From the NCBI GenBank assembly GCA_032160545.1, contig JAVHVN010000169.1, positions 1 through 18,287 of the forward strand: DNA of 18,287 nucleotides, written 5' to 3'. This document shows positions 6,877-14,150 of this stretch, piece after piece; within the stretch, counting starts at the first letter, position 1; every line of letters begins with the position of its first letter. This DNA comes from DATGFB01 sp032160545. GTDB lineage: Bacteria > Actinomycetota > Actinomycetes > Mycobacteriales > Jatrophihabitantaceae. The notes below the pieces were generated by a model. The model had not been told where the DNA came from, did no database searches, and worked only from the letters and a program-made list of their open reading frames with translations. A program made the translations under genes and the position numbers.

Positions 6877-7158
6877 ATGCTCGGCCTGATCATCACCCTG
6901 CTGATCGTGGGGCTCATCGCGGGCGCGCTGGCACGACTTCTCGTTCCCGGCCGTGATCCGATGGGCGTCGGAGGAACGATCCTGCTCGGAATCGTCGGCT
7001 CGTTCGTCGGCGGCTTTCTCGGTTACGTGCTCTTCCACAAGGATGCCAACCAGGGCGCGTTGCAGCCCGCCGGCATCATCGGTTCGGTCATCGGCGCGAT
7101 CATCGTGCTGCTGGTCTACCGACACTTCAACAGCCGGGGCCGCATCTCGCGGGTGTGA
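6877..7158 (+). CDS. GlsB/YeaQ/YmgE-family stress-response membrane protein
   Basis: A 93-aa protein of the transglycosylase-associated (GlsB/YeaQ/YmgE) family. It has three hydrophobic segments (about 2-22, 31-53 and 66-83) rich in Gly and Ile, and the family features GLIAGALARLLVPGRDP and GGTILLGIVGSFVGGFLG, with a short basic tail. These small inner-membrane proteins are induced by stress in many bacteria; their mechanism is not defined. ATG 6877 is preceded by GGAGG (6867-6871). It is a single-gene unit, with a strong hairpin terminator about 30 bases after its stop. Confidence 0.92.
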   Translation: MLGLIITLLIVGLIAGALARLLVPGRDPMGVGGTILLGIVGSFVGGFLGYVLFHKDANQGALQPAGIIGSVIGAIIVLLVYRHFNSRGRISRV

Positions 7159-7187
7159 CCCGACCCGGCCCCGACACTCGGAGGGAC

Positions 7188-7220
7188 TGTGCCCCCGCAG
7201 GAAAATCCAGCGGGGGCACA
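7188..7220 (+). terminator. Rho-independent-like terminator after the GlsB-type gene
   Basis: A perfect 11-bp stem (TGTGCCCCCGC/GCGGGGGCACA) with an 11-base A-rich loop begins 30 bases after the stop. Only a weak T/C tail (TCTCTGCTC) follows, as is usual in high-GC actinobacteria. It ends 12 bases before the -10 box of serA and so insulates that promoter. Confidence 0.8.
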
Positions 7221-7232
7221 TCTCTGCTCGCC

Positions 7233-7238
7233 TAGAAT
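7233..7238 (+). promoter_or_regulatory. -10 box of serA, leaderless arrangement
   Basis: TAGAAT lies exactly six bases before the GTG at 7245 and there is no Shine-Dalgarno sequence. Transcription would start at or beside the GTG, giving a leaderless mRNA. This supports GTG 7245 over the in-frame TTG at 7239. Confidence 0.65.
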
Positions 7239-7244
7239 TTGCTC

Positions 7245-8453
7245 GTGACCGAAACACCGCGCGCCCTGCTGCTGGAACAGATTCACCCCAACGCCGACGA
7301 GATCCTGCGCTCGGCCGGCTTCGAGGTGCTGTCCGTGGGCCGTGCCCTGGACGAGGACGAGCTGATCGCGCACCTTGACGGCGTCACGATGCTCGGCATC
7401 CGCTCGAAGACACACGTCACGCAGCGCGTGCTCGACGCGGCACCGAGCCTGATGTCCATCGGTGCGTTCTGCATCGGGACCAACCAGATCGACCTCGCCG
7501 CGGCGAGTGACCGCGGGGTCGCGGTGTTCAACGCTCCTTTCTCGAACACCCGCTCGGTCGTCGAGCTGGCCATCGCCGAGATCATCTCGATGACCCGCCG
7601 GCTGACCGAGAAGAACACGCTCATGCACGCCGGCGTCTGGGACAAGTCGGCGGACGGCGCACACGAGGTCCGCGGACGCACCCTCGGCATCATCGGCTAC
7701 GGAAACATCGGCACGCAGCTGTCCGTCCTCGCCGAGAACCTCGGCATGCGCGTGCTGTTCTACGACATGGCCGACCGGCTCGCGCTCGGCAACGCGCGGC
7801 GCTGCATCACCATGGCCGAGCTGCTGGCCGAGGCCGACGTGGTGACCCTGCACGTCGACGGTCGGCAGTCGAACAGCAACCTCTTCGGCGACACCGAATT
7901 CCGCGCCATGAAGCCCGGATCGCTGCTGCTCAATCTCTCCCGCGGTTTCGTCGTCGACTACGCGGCGCTGCGGACGCACATCGAGTCGGGCCACATCGCG
8001 GGCGCCGCCGTCGACGTCTTCCCGGTAGAGCCGAAGGGGCGAGGCGACGAGTTCGTCTCCGAGCTGCGCGGGCTGGCCAACGTGATCCTCACCCCGCACG
8101 TCGGCGGCTCGACCGAGGAGGCGCAGCGTGACATCGGCCGCTTCGTCGCCGGCAAGTTTCGCGACTACATCCTCGAGGGCGCGACGTCGATGAGCGTCAA
8201 CGTGCCCCCGCTCGACCTGCCGCGGCGCTCCGACACGCTGCGACTCGCGCACCTGCACCGCAACGTGCCCGGGGTGCTCGCGACGATCAACAGCCTGCTC
8301 GCCGAGCATTCGGTGAACGTCGAGGCGCAGCTGCTCGGCACTCGTGGCGAGATCGGCTATGTGGTCACCGACAGCGCCAGCGGTGTCACGCAGGCGATCG
8401 TCGACAAGATCCGCTCGATGCCCGAGACGCTGCGCCTGCGCGTCCTGTTCTGA
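7245..8453 (+). CDS. serA: D-3-phosphoglycerate dehydrogenase, short ACT-type
   Basis: A 402-aa dehydrogenase that oxidises 3-phosphoglycerate with NAD+, the first step of serine synthesis. The substrate-binding part has IRSKTHVTQRVLDAAPSL and GAFCIGTNQIDL followed by FNAPFSNTRSVVELAIAE, both characteristic of the E. coli-type enzyme. The Rossmann motif is GIIGYGNIGTQ. Catalytic residues are Arg233 (LSRG), Glu262 (PVEP) and His285 (TPHVGGST). A C-terminal ACT domain (about 330-402, HRNVPGVLATINSLLAEHSVNV) suggests serine feedback. It lacks the extra ASB domain of the ~530-aa mycobacterial-type SerA. It is a single-gene unit between two terminators. Confidence 0.92.
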   Translation: MTETPRALLLEQIHPNADEILRSAGFEVLSVGRALDEDELIAHLDGVTMLGIRSKTHVTQRVLDAAPSLMSIGAFCIGTNQIDLAAASDRGVAVFNAPFSNTRSVVELAIAEIISMTRRLTEKNTLMHAGVWDKSADGAHEVRGRTLGIIGYGNIGTQLSVLAENLGMRVLFYDMADRLALGNARRCITMAELLAEADVVTLHVDGRQSNSNLFGDTEFRAMKPGSLLLNLSRGFVVDYAALRTHIESGHIAGAAVDVFPVEPKGRGDEFVSELRGLANVILTPHVGGSTEEAQRDIGRFVAGKFRDYILEGATSMSVNVPPLDLPRRSDTLRLAHLHRNVPGVLATINSLLAEHSVNVEAQLLGTRGEIGYVVTDSASGVTQAIVDKIRSMPETLRLRVLF

Positions 8454-8521
8454 GGCTGCCGTCCAGGCTCCCCGGGCCGCTCGCCGACGCCGGGCTCGGG
8501 CCGATATGCCCGTTATCCACG

Positions 8522-8554
8522 CACCGGCTGTGGTCACGCCCACAGCCGGTGTTT
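8522..8554 (+). terminator. Terminator after serA
   Basis: A 12-bp stem (CACCGGCTGTGG paired with its complement) with a 6-base loop is followed by GTTTG. It lies about 70 bases after the serA stop and directly before the operator region of the acyl-CoA dehydrogenase gene. Confidence 0.75.
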
Positions 8555-8560
8555 GCGCAC

Positions 8561-8602
8561 GTTACTGGCGGGTAATACCCTTAGAAGTTACTGGCGAGTA
8601 AC
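8561..8602. promoter_or_regulatory. Twin palindromic operators upstream of fadE5
   Basis: Two related 16-bp sites lie 26 bases apart. The downstream one (8587-8602) is a perfect palindrome GTTACT-GGCG-AGTAAC. The upstream one (8561-8576) is GTTACTGGCGGGTAAT, palindromic in its TTAC/GTAA core. Sites of this size and symmetry fit a TetR-family repressor of fatty-acid genes. I cannot name the regulator, and no such gene is in the window. Confidence 0.7.
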
Positions 8603-8665
8603 TACCTCGACCCGAGGCTCGTTGACCCGGGTACGGGATCGGACCACACAGGGAGAACGCGGGCC

Positions 8666-10504
8666 ATGGGCCATTACAAGAGCAACGTGCGCGACATCGA
8701 GTTCAACCTCTTCGAGGTCTTCGGCACGGACAAGGTGCTCGGCACCGGGCCGTTCGCCGACGTCGACGAGCAGACCGCCCGCGGGATCGTGCGCGAGGTC
8801 GCGAAGCTGGCCGAGGGCCCGCTGGCCGAGTCGTTCGCCGACGCCGACCGCAACCCGCCGGTGTTCGACCCGAAGACCAACTCGGTGACGGTGCCGGAGT
8901 CGCTCAAGAAGTCTTTCAACACCCTGCTCGACAGCGAGTGGTGGCGCCTCGAGACCATCCCGGAACTCGGCGGTCAGCTGCTACCGCGCACCGTCGTGTG
9001 GGCCGTCGCCGAGCAGATCCTGGGCTCGAACCCGGCGCTGCACATGTACATGGCGGGTGCGCCGTTTGCCGGGATCCTCTACGCGAACGGCAACGAGACG
9101 CAGAAGAAGATCGCGCAGCGCATGGTCGACCGTAAATGGGGCGCGACCATGGTGCTCACCGAGCCGGACGCGGGCTCCGATGTCGGCGCCGGGCGCACCA
9201 AGGCGATCGAACAGGCCGACGGCACGTGGCACATCGAGGGCGTGAAGCGCTTCATCACCTCGGCCGAGCAGGACATGACCGAAAACATCATTCATCTGGT
9301 GCTGGCCCGTCCCGAGGGTGCCGGCCCCGGCACGAAGGGGCTGTCGCTGTTCGTCGTGCCGAAGTTCCACTTCGACGTCGAGACCGGCGAGCTCGGTGAG
9401 CGCAACGGCGTGTACGTCACGAACGTCGAGCACAAGATGGGCCTCAAGGCCTCGACCACCTGCGAGCTGCGCTTCGGCGAGAAGCCGGGGGACCCGGCCG
9501 TCGGCTGGCTCGTGGGCGACGTGCACGACGGCATCGCGCAGATGTTCCAGGTCATCGAGCACGCCCGGATGATGGTCGGCACCAAGGCCATCGCCACGCT
9601 CTCGACGGGTTACCTGAACGCGCTCGAGTTCGCCAAGACGCGCGTTCAGTCGGCCGACCTCACCAAGGCGTCGGACAAGACCGCCCCGCGCGTCACCATC
9701 ATCAACCACCCGGACGTGCGCCGCAGCCTGATGCTGAACAAGGCGTACGCCGAGGGGTTGCGTTCGCTCGTCTACTACACCGCGACCGTCCAGGACCGCA
9801 TCATCACCGGCGAGGCGGCCGGCACCGACCTCTCGCTCGACGAGGCGATCAACGACCTGCTGCTGCCGATCGTGAAGGGCGCCGGTTCGGAGCGCTCGTA
9901 CGACCAGCTCGCGCAGGCGTTGCAGACCTTCGGCGGGTCGGGCTACCTGCAGGACTACCCGCTCGAGCAGTACATCCGTGACGCCAAGATCGACACCCTG
10001 TACGAGGGCACCACGGCGATCCAGGGCCAGGACTTCTTCTTCCGCAAGATCGTCCGCAACAAGGGCGCGGCGCTCGGCGCACTCTCGGCCGAGATCAGCC
10101 AGTTCCTCGAGTCGATCGCGGACGAGGGCCGGCTCAAGGAGGACAGCGCCACGCTGCAGAAGGCGCTCGAGGACTTCGGCGGCATGGTCGGGGCCATGTT
10201 CCAGCAGCTGATGAGTGGCCAGGAGGACGCGCGCAACGTCTACAAGGTCGGCCAGAACACCACCCGCCTCCTGATGTCCGCGGGTGACCTGATGGTCGGC
10301 TACCTGCTGCTGCGCCAGGCCGCGGTCGCCGTCCGGAAGCTGGACGACAACGGTCTGTCGGAAGCGGATCGCGCCTACTACGAGGGCAAGCCTGCGGTCG
10401 CGCACTTCTTCGCCCAGACCGTCCTGCCGGAGCTCGCGGCCCGTCGCCAGGTCGTCGAGAGCACGGACAACGCGCTGATGGACGTACCCGAGTCCGCCTT
10501 CTAG
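8666..10504 (+). CDS. fadE5: Acyl-CoA dehydrogenase, FadE5 type
   Basis: A 612-aa FAD-dependent acyl-CoA dehydrogenase for fatty acid beta-oxidation. The N-terminus GHYKSNVRDIEFNLFEVFG and the long stretch FADADRNPPVFDP closely match mycobacterial FadE5 (Rv0244c, 611 aa) as I remember it. The FAD/substrate region has WGATMVLTEPDAGSDVGAGRTKA. The catalytic base is Glu447 in LYEGTTAIQ. The extra C-terminal helical domain (about 465-612) is typical of this long subfamily. FadE5 accepts a broad range of straight-chain acyl-CoAs. ATG 8666 has AGGGAG about 10 bases upstream. It is a single-gene unit with two palindromic operators upstream and a strong terminator downstream, so it is probably repressed in the absence of fatty acids. 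Confidence 0.95.
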   Translation: MGHYKSNVRDIEFNLFEVFGTDKVLGTGPFADVDEQTARGIVREVAKLAEGPLAESFADADRNPPVFDPKTNSVTVPESLKKSFNTLLDSEWWRLETIPELGGQLLPRTVVWAVAEQILGSNPALHMYMAGAPFAGILYANGNETQKKIAQRMVDRKWGATMVLTEPDAGSDVGAGRTKAIEQADGTWHIEGVKRFITSAEQDMTENIIHLVLARPEGAGPGTKGLSLFVVPKFHFDVETGELGERNGVYVTNVEHKMGLKASTTCELRFGEKPGDPAVGWLVGDVHDGIAQMFQVIEHARMMVGTKAIATLSTGYLNALEFAKTRVQSADLTKASDKTAPRVTIINHPDVRRSLMLNKAYAEGLRSLVYYTATVQDRIITGEAAGTDLSLDEAINDLLLPIVKGAGSERSYDQLAQALQTFGGSGYLQDYPLEQYIRDAKIDTLYEGTTAIQGQDFFFRKIVRNKGAALGALSAEISQFLESIADEGRLKEDSATLQKALEDFGGMVGAMFQQLMSGQEDARNVYKVGQNTTRLLMSAGDLMVGYLLLRQAAVAVRKLDDNGLSEADRAYYEGKPAVAHFFAQTVLPELAARRQVVESTDNALMDVPESAF

Positions 10505-10526
10505 ACCAGCACCTGCATTCGGGGAG

Positions 10527-10560
10527 AGGCCCCGCCCGGTCGTCCGGGCGGGGCCTTGCC
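10527..10560 (+). terminator. Strong terminator after fadE5
   Basis: A perfect 13-bp GC stem (10527-10539 with 10544-10556) closed by a TCGT tetraloop starts 23 bases after the fadE5 stop. TTGCCCGTCTTGTCC follows. This is the most stable hairpin in the window and ends the fadE5 transcript. Confidence 0.9.
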
Positions 10561-10597
10561 CGTCTTGTCCTCGATCCGTACGCGCAGGGGCGGTCGG

Positions 10598-10603
10598 TAG
10601 GGT
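10598..10603 (+). promoter_or_regulatory. -10 box of the phosphatase gene, leaderless arrangement
   Basis: TAGGGT lies seven bases before the GTG at 10611, with no Shine-Dalgarno sequence between. This fits TANNNT spacing for a leaderless transcript and supports the GTG start. Confidence 0.5.
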
Positions 10604-10610
10604 CGAACGC

Positions 10611-11417
10611 GTGGCTGACGCGCGCTGGATCGAGCTCGACGGAGCGGTCAATATGAGGGATCTCGGCGGCCTGCCGACGACCGACGGGCGCGAGGTGCAA
10701 CCCGATCGGTTGATCCGCTCGGACAACCTGCAGGGCCTGTCCGAGGCGGACGTGCGGCGGCTGGTCGACGAGCACGGCGTGCGCGCGGTCGCCGACCTGC
10801 GCACCGAGGTCGAGGTGTCGCTCGAGGGCCCCGGCCCGCTGACGCGCGAACCGATCGTCGAGATCCAGCACCTCTCGCTGTTCCCCGAGCAGGGGCACAA
10901 CACCGACGTCGCGGCACTGGGCGACGAGGGCGCGCCGATCCTGCCGTGGCAGAACCGCGGCACCGACCTCGGCTCGTCCGACAACGTCCGCAGGGGCGCC
11001 TCGGGCGTCTACCTGATGTACCTCGACGACCGTGCCGACTCGGTGCTCGCTGCGCTGCGCCTGATCGCCGGCACCGACGGAGCAACCCTCGTGCACTGCG
11101 CCGCGGGCAAGGACCGCACCGGCGTCGTCGTCGCGATGGCGCTCGCCGAGATCGGCGTCGAGCGGCAGGCGATCGTCGACGACTACGCGCGCAGCGCCGA
11201 GCGCATCGAGAAGATCTTCGCCCGGTTGCGTGCGTCCAGCACGTACGCCGACGATCTCGCCGACCAGTCGATCGACAAGCACCGTCCGCGGGACACCACG
11301 ATGGAGCGCTTGCTCGACGCTCTCGACGACGCGTACGGCGGCGTGGGCGGTTGGCTGCGCACGCACGGCTGGACGGAGGACGACGCGGCCGCCCTGCGCA
11401 AACGGCTGCTCGACTGA
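10611..11417 (+). CDS. MptpB-like tyrosine/lipid phosphatase
   Basis: A 268-aa protein-tyrosine-phosphatase-like enzyme. The signature HCAAGKDRTG gives nucleophile Cys163 and phosphate-binding Arg169. The Lys-Asp in the loop is typical of the MptpB/LipA group, which acts on phosphotyrosine, phosphoserine and phosphoinositides. The N-terminus (GAVNMRDLGGLPTTDGREV, then LIRSDNLQGLSEADVRRL) matches that family, and Asp62 in VADLRTEVE is a candidate general acid. A helical lid-like C-terminus follows. No signal peptide is visible, though MptpB is exported without a classical one. The gene stands alone between two hairpins. Its target cannot be deduced. Confidence 0.9.
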   Translation: MADARWIELDGAVNMRDLGGLPTTDGREVQPDRLIRSDNLQGLSEADVRRLVDEHGVRAVADLRTEVEVSLEGPGPLTREPIVEIQHLSLFPEQGHNTDVAALGDEGAPILPWQNRGTDLGSSDNVRRGASGVYLMYLDDRADSVLAALRLIAGTDGATLVHCAAGKDRTGVVVAMALAEIGVERQAIVDDYARSAERIEKIFARLRASSTYADDLADQSIDKHRPRDTTMERLLDALDDAYGGVGGWLRTHGWTEDDAAALRKRLLD

Positions 11418-11445
11418 CCGCGATCGCCGACGACGTCCGTCTCGC

Positions 11446-11470
11446 GGTGGGCGTGCCCGGGCTGCCCACC
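11446..11470 (+). terminator. Hairpin after the phosphatase gene
   Basis: A 7-bp stem (GGTGGGC/GCCCACC) with an 11-base loop lies 29 bases after the stop. There is no T-run, so it is at best a weak terminator. It ends four bases before the KstR-like box. Confidence 0.4.
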
Positions 11471-11473
11471 CGC

Positions 11474-11487
11474 TGTAACCTGTTCTA
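11474..11487. promoter_or_regulatory. KstR-like operator
   Basis: TGTAACCTGTTCTA matches every fixed position of the KstR consensus TNNAACNNGTTNNA (KstR represses cholesterol/steroid catabolism genes in mycobacteria and rhodococci). The right half (TGTTCTAGT) is especially close to known sites. It lies 19-32 bases before the first start codon of the SDR gene, a position suited to repression. Confidence 0.55.
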
Positions 11488-11505
11488 GTTTCTGGACGGA
11501 AGCGG

Positions 11506-12363
11506 GTGGGCGCAGTGGGCATGATCGCCGTCGTCACCGGGGCGAGTCGGGGTGCGGGCAAGGGCATTGCCCTGGCGCTCGCCGACACCGGTGCCACCGT
11601 GTACGTCACCGGGCGCACCCGCGAGGACGGCGACTCCGCGCTGCCCGGCAGCATCGCGAGCACCGCGAAGGAGATCGAGGAACGGGGCGGGGTGGGCGTC
11701 CCGGTGGCCTGCGACCATGCGGACGACCGGCAGGTCGCGGCGGTCTTCGACCGGGTCCGCGCCGACTACGGGCGGCTGGACGTGCTGGTCAACAACGCGT
11801 TCGCGATCCCCGAAGGCATCACCTCGCGCAAGCCGTTCTGGGCGAAGGGTCTCGACCAGCAGGTCGTCCTCGACGTGGGCCTGCGCTCGAGCTATGTGGC
11901 CTCCTACCACGCGGCCCCGTTGCTGATCGAGGGCGGCAAGCTCCTCGTCAATACCTCGTCCTTCGGCGGTACCTGCTACATGCACGGGCCGGCGTACGGG
12001 GCGGTCAAGGCGGGCGTCGACAAGATGGCGCACGACATGGCCGAGGATCTGCGGCCGTTCGGCGTTGCGGCCGTGTCGCTCTGGATGGGGATGCTGCGCA
12101 CCGAGCGCACCGAGGCGCTGTTCACCTCGGGCGACCACCGGTACGCGGCGCTGACGCAGCACGCGGAGTCTGCCGAGTTCCCGGGTCGGGTCATCGCCGC
12201 TCTGGCCGTGCATCCCGACCGGATGAGCTACAGCGGGCGCGTCCTGGTGGGGGCGGAGGTGGCGCTCGAACTCGGGGTCACCGACAAGGACGGCCGGCAG
12301 CCGCCGTCGCACCGTCCCGCGCTGGGCGACCCGCCGCGGTACAGCGCGGCCGTCGTCCACTGA
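11506..12363 (+). CDS. Short-chain dehydrogenase/reductase, DHRS1-like
   Basis: A 285-aa classical-type SDR. The nucleotide-binding motif is TGASRGAGKG (11-20), followed by VTGRTRE, which favours NADP(H). The structural motif NNA is at 96-98. The catalytic set is Ser151/152 (NTSSFGG), Tyr164 and Lys168 (YGAVK). The segment EGITSRKPFWAKGLD and a long C-terminus resemble DHRS1-type enzymes, some of which reduce steroids and carbonyl compounds. Three in-frame starts (GTG 11506, GTG 11515, ATG 11521) are possible and no clear ribosome site decides between them. A KstR-like box precedes the gene, which suggests a place in steroid metabolism. It converges with the UBP gene, with a 3-base gap. Confidence 0.88.
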   Translation: MGAVGMIAVVTGASRGAGKGIALALADTGATVYVTGRTREDGDSALPGSIASTAKEIEERGGVGVPVACDHADDRQVAAVFDRVRADYGRLDVLVNNAFAIPEGITSRKPFWAKGLDQQVVLDVGLRSSYVASYHAAPLLIEGGKLLVNTSSFGGTCYMHGPAYGAVKAGVDKMAHDMAEDLRPFGVAAVSLWMGMLRTERTEALFTSGDHRYAALTQHAESAEFPGRVIAALAVHPDRMSYSGRVLVGAEVALELGVTDKDGRQPPSHRPALGDPPRYSAAVVH

Positions 12364-12366
12364 TCG

Positions 12367-12711
12367 CTAGCGCAGCAGGGCGCGCCAGTTCGGCGGCACC
12401 CGCCCGGCCGGCCCGGGCGTCGGCTGGGTGAGCGGGTGGGCCTGCGGCTCGGCCAGAGGCGGGCCGTCGTAGTACTGCTCGGCGGTGAAGTCCCAGAACC
12501 AGTCCTCGCTCGGCTCGAAGCTGCGCACGAGGGAATGTCCTGAGTCGGCAGCGTGCAGACGGGCATGGCCTGCGGGCGACGAGTCGCAGCACCCCACGTG
12601 GCCGCACGCCGTGCAGCGACGCAGGTGCAACCACCAGCCGCCCGCGGCGTCGCACTCGACGCAGCCCGGCCCGCTCGGCGGGACGGCCGGATCGATGAGC
12701 TGTTCGGTCAT
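12367..12711 (-). CDS. UBP-type zinc finger protein
   Basis: A 114-aa protein with one ubiquitin-protease-type zinc finger (about 15-65). Candidate zinc ligands are Cys17, Cys20, Cys33, Cys36, Cys41/42, His49, His53 and His59. A WWLHLRRC segment sits where eukaryotic members carry the Trp that contacts ubiquitin's C-terminus. The tail (about 66-114) is acidic and aromatic, then Pro-rich. Bacteria generally lack ubiquitin, so the finger may bind another protein C-terminus or simply be structural. Its ATG overlaps the kinase stop by 4 bases (ATGA), so it is the third gene of the signalling operon. Similar small zinc fingers sit beside such kinases in other actinobacteria, as far as I recall. 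Confidence 0.88.
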   Translation of the reverse strand: MTEQLIDPAVPPSGPGCVECDAAGGWWLHLRRCTACGHVGCCDSSPAGHARLHAADSGHSLVRSFEPSEDWFWDFTAEQYYDGPPLAEPQAHPLTQPTPGPAGRVPPNWRALLR

Positions 12712-14150
12712 GCCGTCTCCTCGCCGTGCAGTGGCAGCCGGACGACGAAGCGGGTGTCACCCGGTTGCGAGGTCACCGACAGGTCGCCGTGGTGCCGGTT
12801 CACCACGATGCGCCACGAGATGTCGAGGCCCAGCCCCGTGCCCTGGCCGACCGGCTTGGTCGTGAAGAACGGCTCGAAGATCCGAGGCAGGACGTCGGCG
12901 GGGATCCCCGGCCCGGTGTCGGCGATCTCGACGCAGGCGTCTTCCCCGTGCAGCGACGACCGCAGCGTGAGGACGCCGGAACCGTCCATCGCCTGCAGCG
13001 CGTTGTCGACGAGGTTCGTCCACACCTGGTTGAGCTCGGCCGCGTAGACGCCGAGCCGCGGGATCGAGCGGTCGTAGTCCTTCACGACCGTGACGCCTGC
13101 CGGGATCTTGTTGCTCAGCATCACCAGCGTGCTGTCGAGAAGCTCGTGCAAATCGACGCGCTGGAAGGGTGCGCGGTCGAGCTGCGAGTACTGCCGCGCC
13201 GCGCCGACCAGGGTCGAGATGCGCGTCGAGGCATCCTCGATCTCGTTCATCAACAGCTCGGTCTCGAGCGAGTAGTTGAGCCAGCGCACCGAGACCTCGA
13301 GCATGCCCGGCTCGAGACCCTCGGCCATCCCGTCGAGCCAGCCGATGTCGACGCCGGCCTGTGCGAACGTCGGCGCGATGTCCCAGGCGTTGGCGAGTTC
13401 GTGGCTGTCGAACCAGTCGCTGATCTCGTCCTCGCGATCGGCCGCCTCGATGGCGTTCAGTGGCGCCGCCTTGCCGATCCGCTCGACGGCTTCGGCCTGC
13501 AGGTGCATGAGCTTGGCCAGGTGCCCCGGCGGATAGGTGCCGTCGGCGATCAGGCCGAGCTTCTGTCGCATTCCGGCCACCCGTTCGCGCAGAGAGGACG
13601 TCGCACGGACCGTGGCGGCGGCGGGATTGTTGAGCTCGTGGGTCAACCCGGCCGAGAGGGAGCCCAGAGCGAGCAGCCGCTCGCGCTGACCGATAGCCTC
13701 GTTCGAGTTCTTGGTGCCGAAGAAGAGGCCCTCGAGCAGGTGCACGGCCATCGGGAAGTGCACCCGCATGAACGTCGCGAAGTCCTCGGCGCCGAGGACG
13801 TAGAAGCGCGACGGGACGACCACTCGCAACGAGTTGTTGTAGACCTGCGAGATGCGGTCGCCGAGGTACGCGGAGAAGGCACCGCCGTACACACCGCGGC
13901 TGTTCGTCCGGCTGAACTCGACATCGTCGGCGCCCACCTGCCGCGAGATCGCCACCTCGCCGTCGAGCAGGACGTAGAAGCACTCGGCCGGATCGCCCTC
14001 GCGGTAGAGGTAGCCCGGTTCAGCCGTCTCGACGTGGCCTCTCGCGCAGAGCCAGTCGAGCTGTTCGTCGCTGAGCGACTCGAAGAGGAACAGGCTGCGC
14101 AGCTCGTCCCGGTTACAGGGCCGGTGCGTCGCGTCGGGCGGTGTGCTCAC
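12708..14150 (-). CDS. Soluble histidine kinase with cyclic-nucleotide-binding-like sensor
   Basis: A 480-aa sensor kinase with no membrane segment. Residues ~17-135 form a Crp-type cyclic-nucleotide-binding-like domain (FLFESLSDEQLDWL, YREGDPAECFYVLLDGEVAISR, ending in YVLGAEDFATFM). The phospho-acceptor is His171 in THELNNPAAA. The ATPase domain has the N box NLVDNALQAM (379-388), G1 DTGPGIP (411-417), F box FEPFFTTK and G2 GQGTGLGL (435-442). A ~110-residue insert between the H box and the rest of the dimerisation region is unusually long. It starts at GTG 14150, overlapping the upstream stop by 4 bases. A longer frame that continues upstream lies in the wrong register over the flavoprotein gene and is rejected. 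It probably phosphorylates the receiver domain of the neighbouring flavoprotein. Confidence 0.93.
   Translation of the reverse strand: MSTPPDATHRPCNRDELRSLFLFESLSDEQLDWLCARGHVETAEPGYLYREGDPAECFYVLLDGEVAISRQVGADDVEFSRTNSRGVYGGAFSAYLGDRISQVYNNSLRVVVPSRFYVLGAEDFATFMRVHFPMAVHLLEGLFFGTKNSNEAIGQRERLLALGSLSAGLTHELNNPAAATVRATSSLRERVAGMRQKLGLIADGTYPPGHLAKLMHLQAEAVERIGKAAPLNAIEAADREDEISDWFDSHELANAWDIAPTFAQAGVDIGWLDGMAEGLEPGMLEVSVRWLNYSLETELLMNEIEDASTRISTLVGAARQYSQLDRAPFQRVDLHELLDSTLVMLSNKIPAGVTVVKDYDRSIPRLGVYAAELNQVWTNLVDNALQAMDGSGVLTLRSSLHGEDACVEIADTGPGIPADVLPRIFEPFFTTKPVGQGTGLGLDISWRIVVNRHHGDLSVTSQPGDTRFVVRLPLHGEETA

Noticed and set aside
8981..10984. Long minus-strand frame (667 codons) opposite fadE5
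   Set aside because: Fully antisense to a strong FadE5 match and spans two genes and a terminator.
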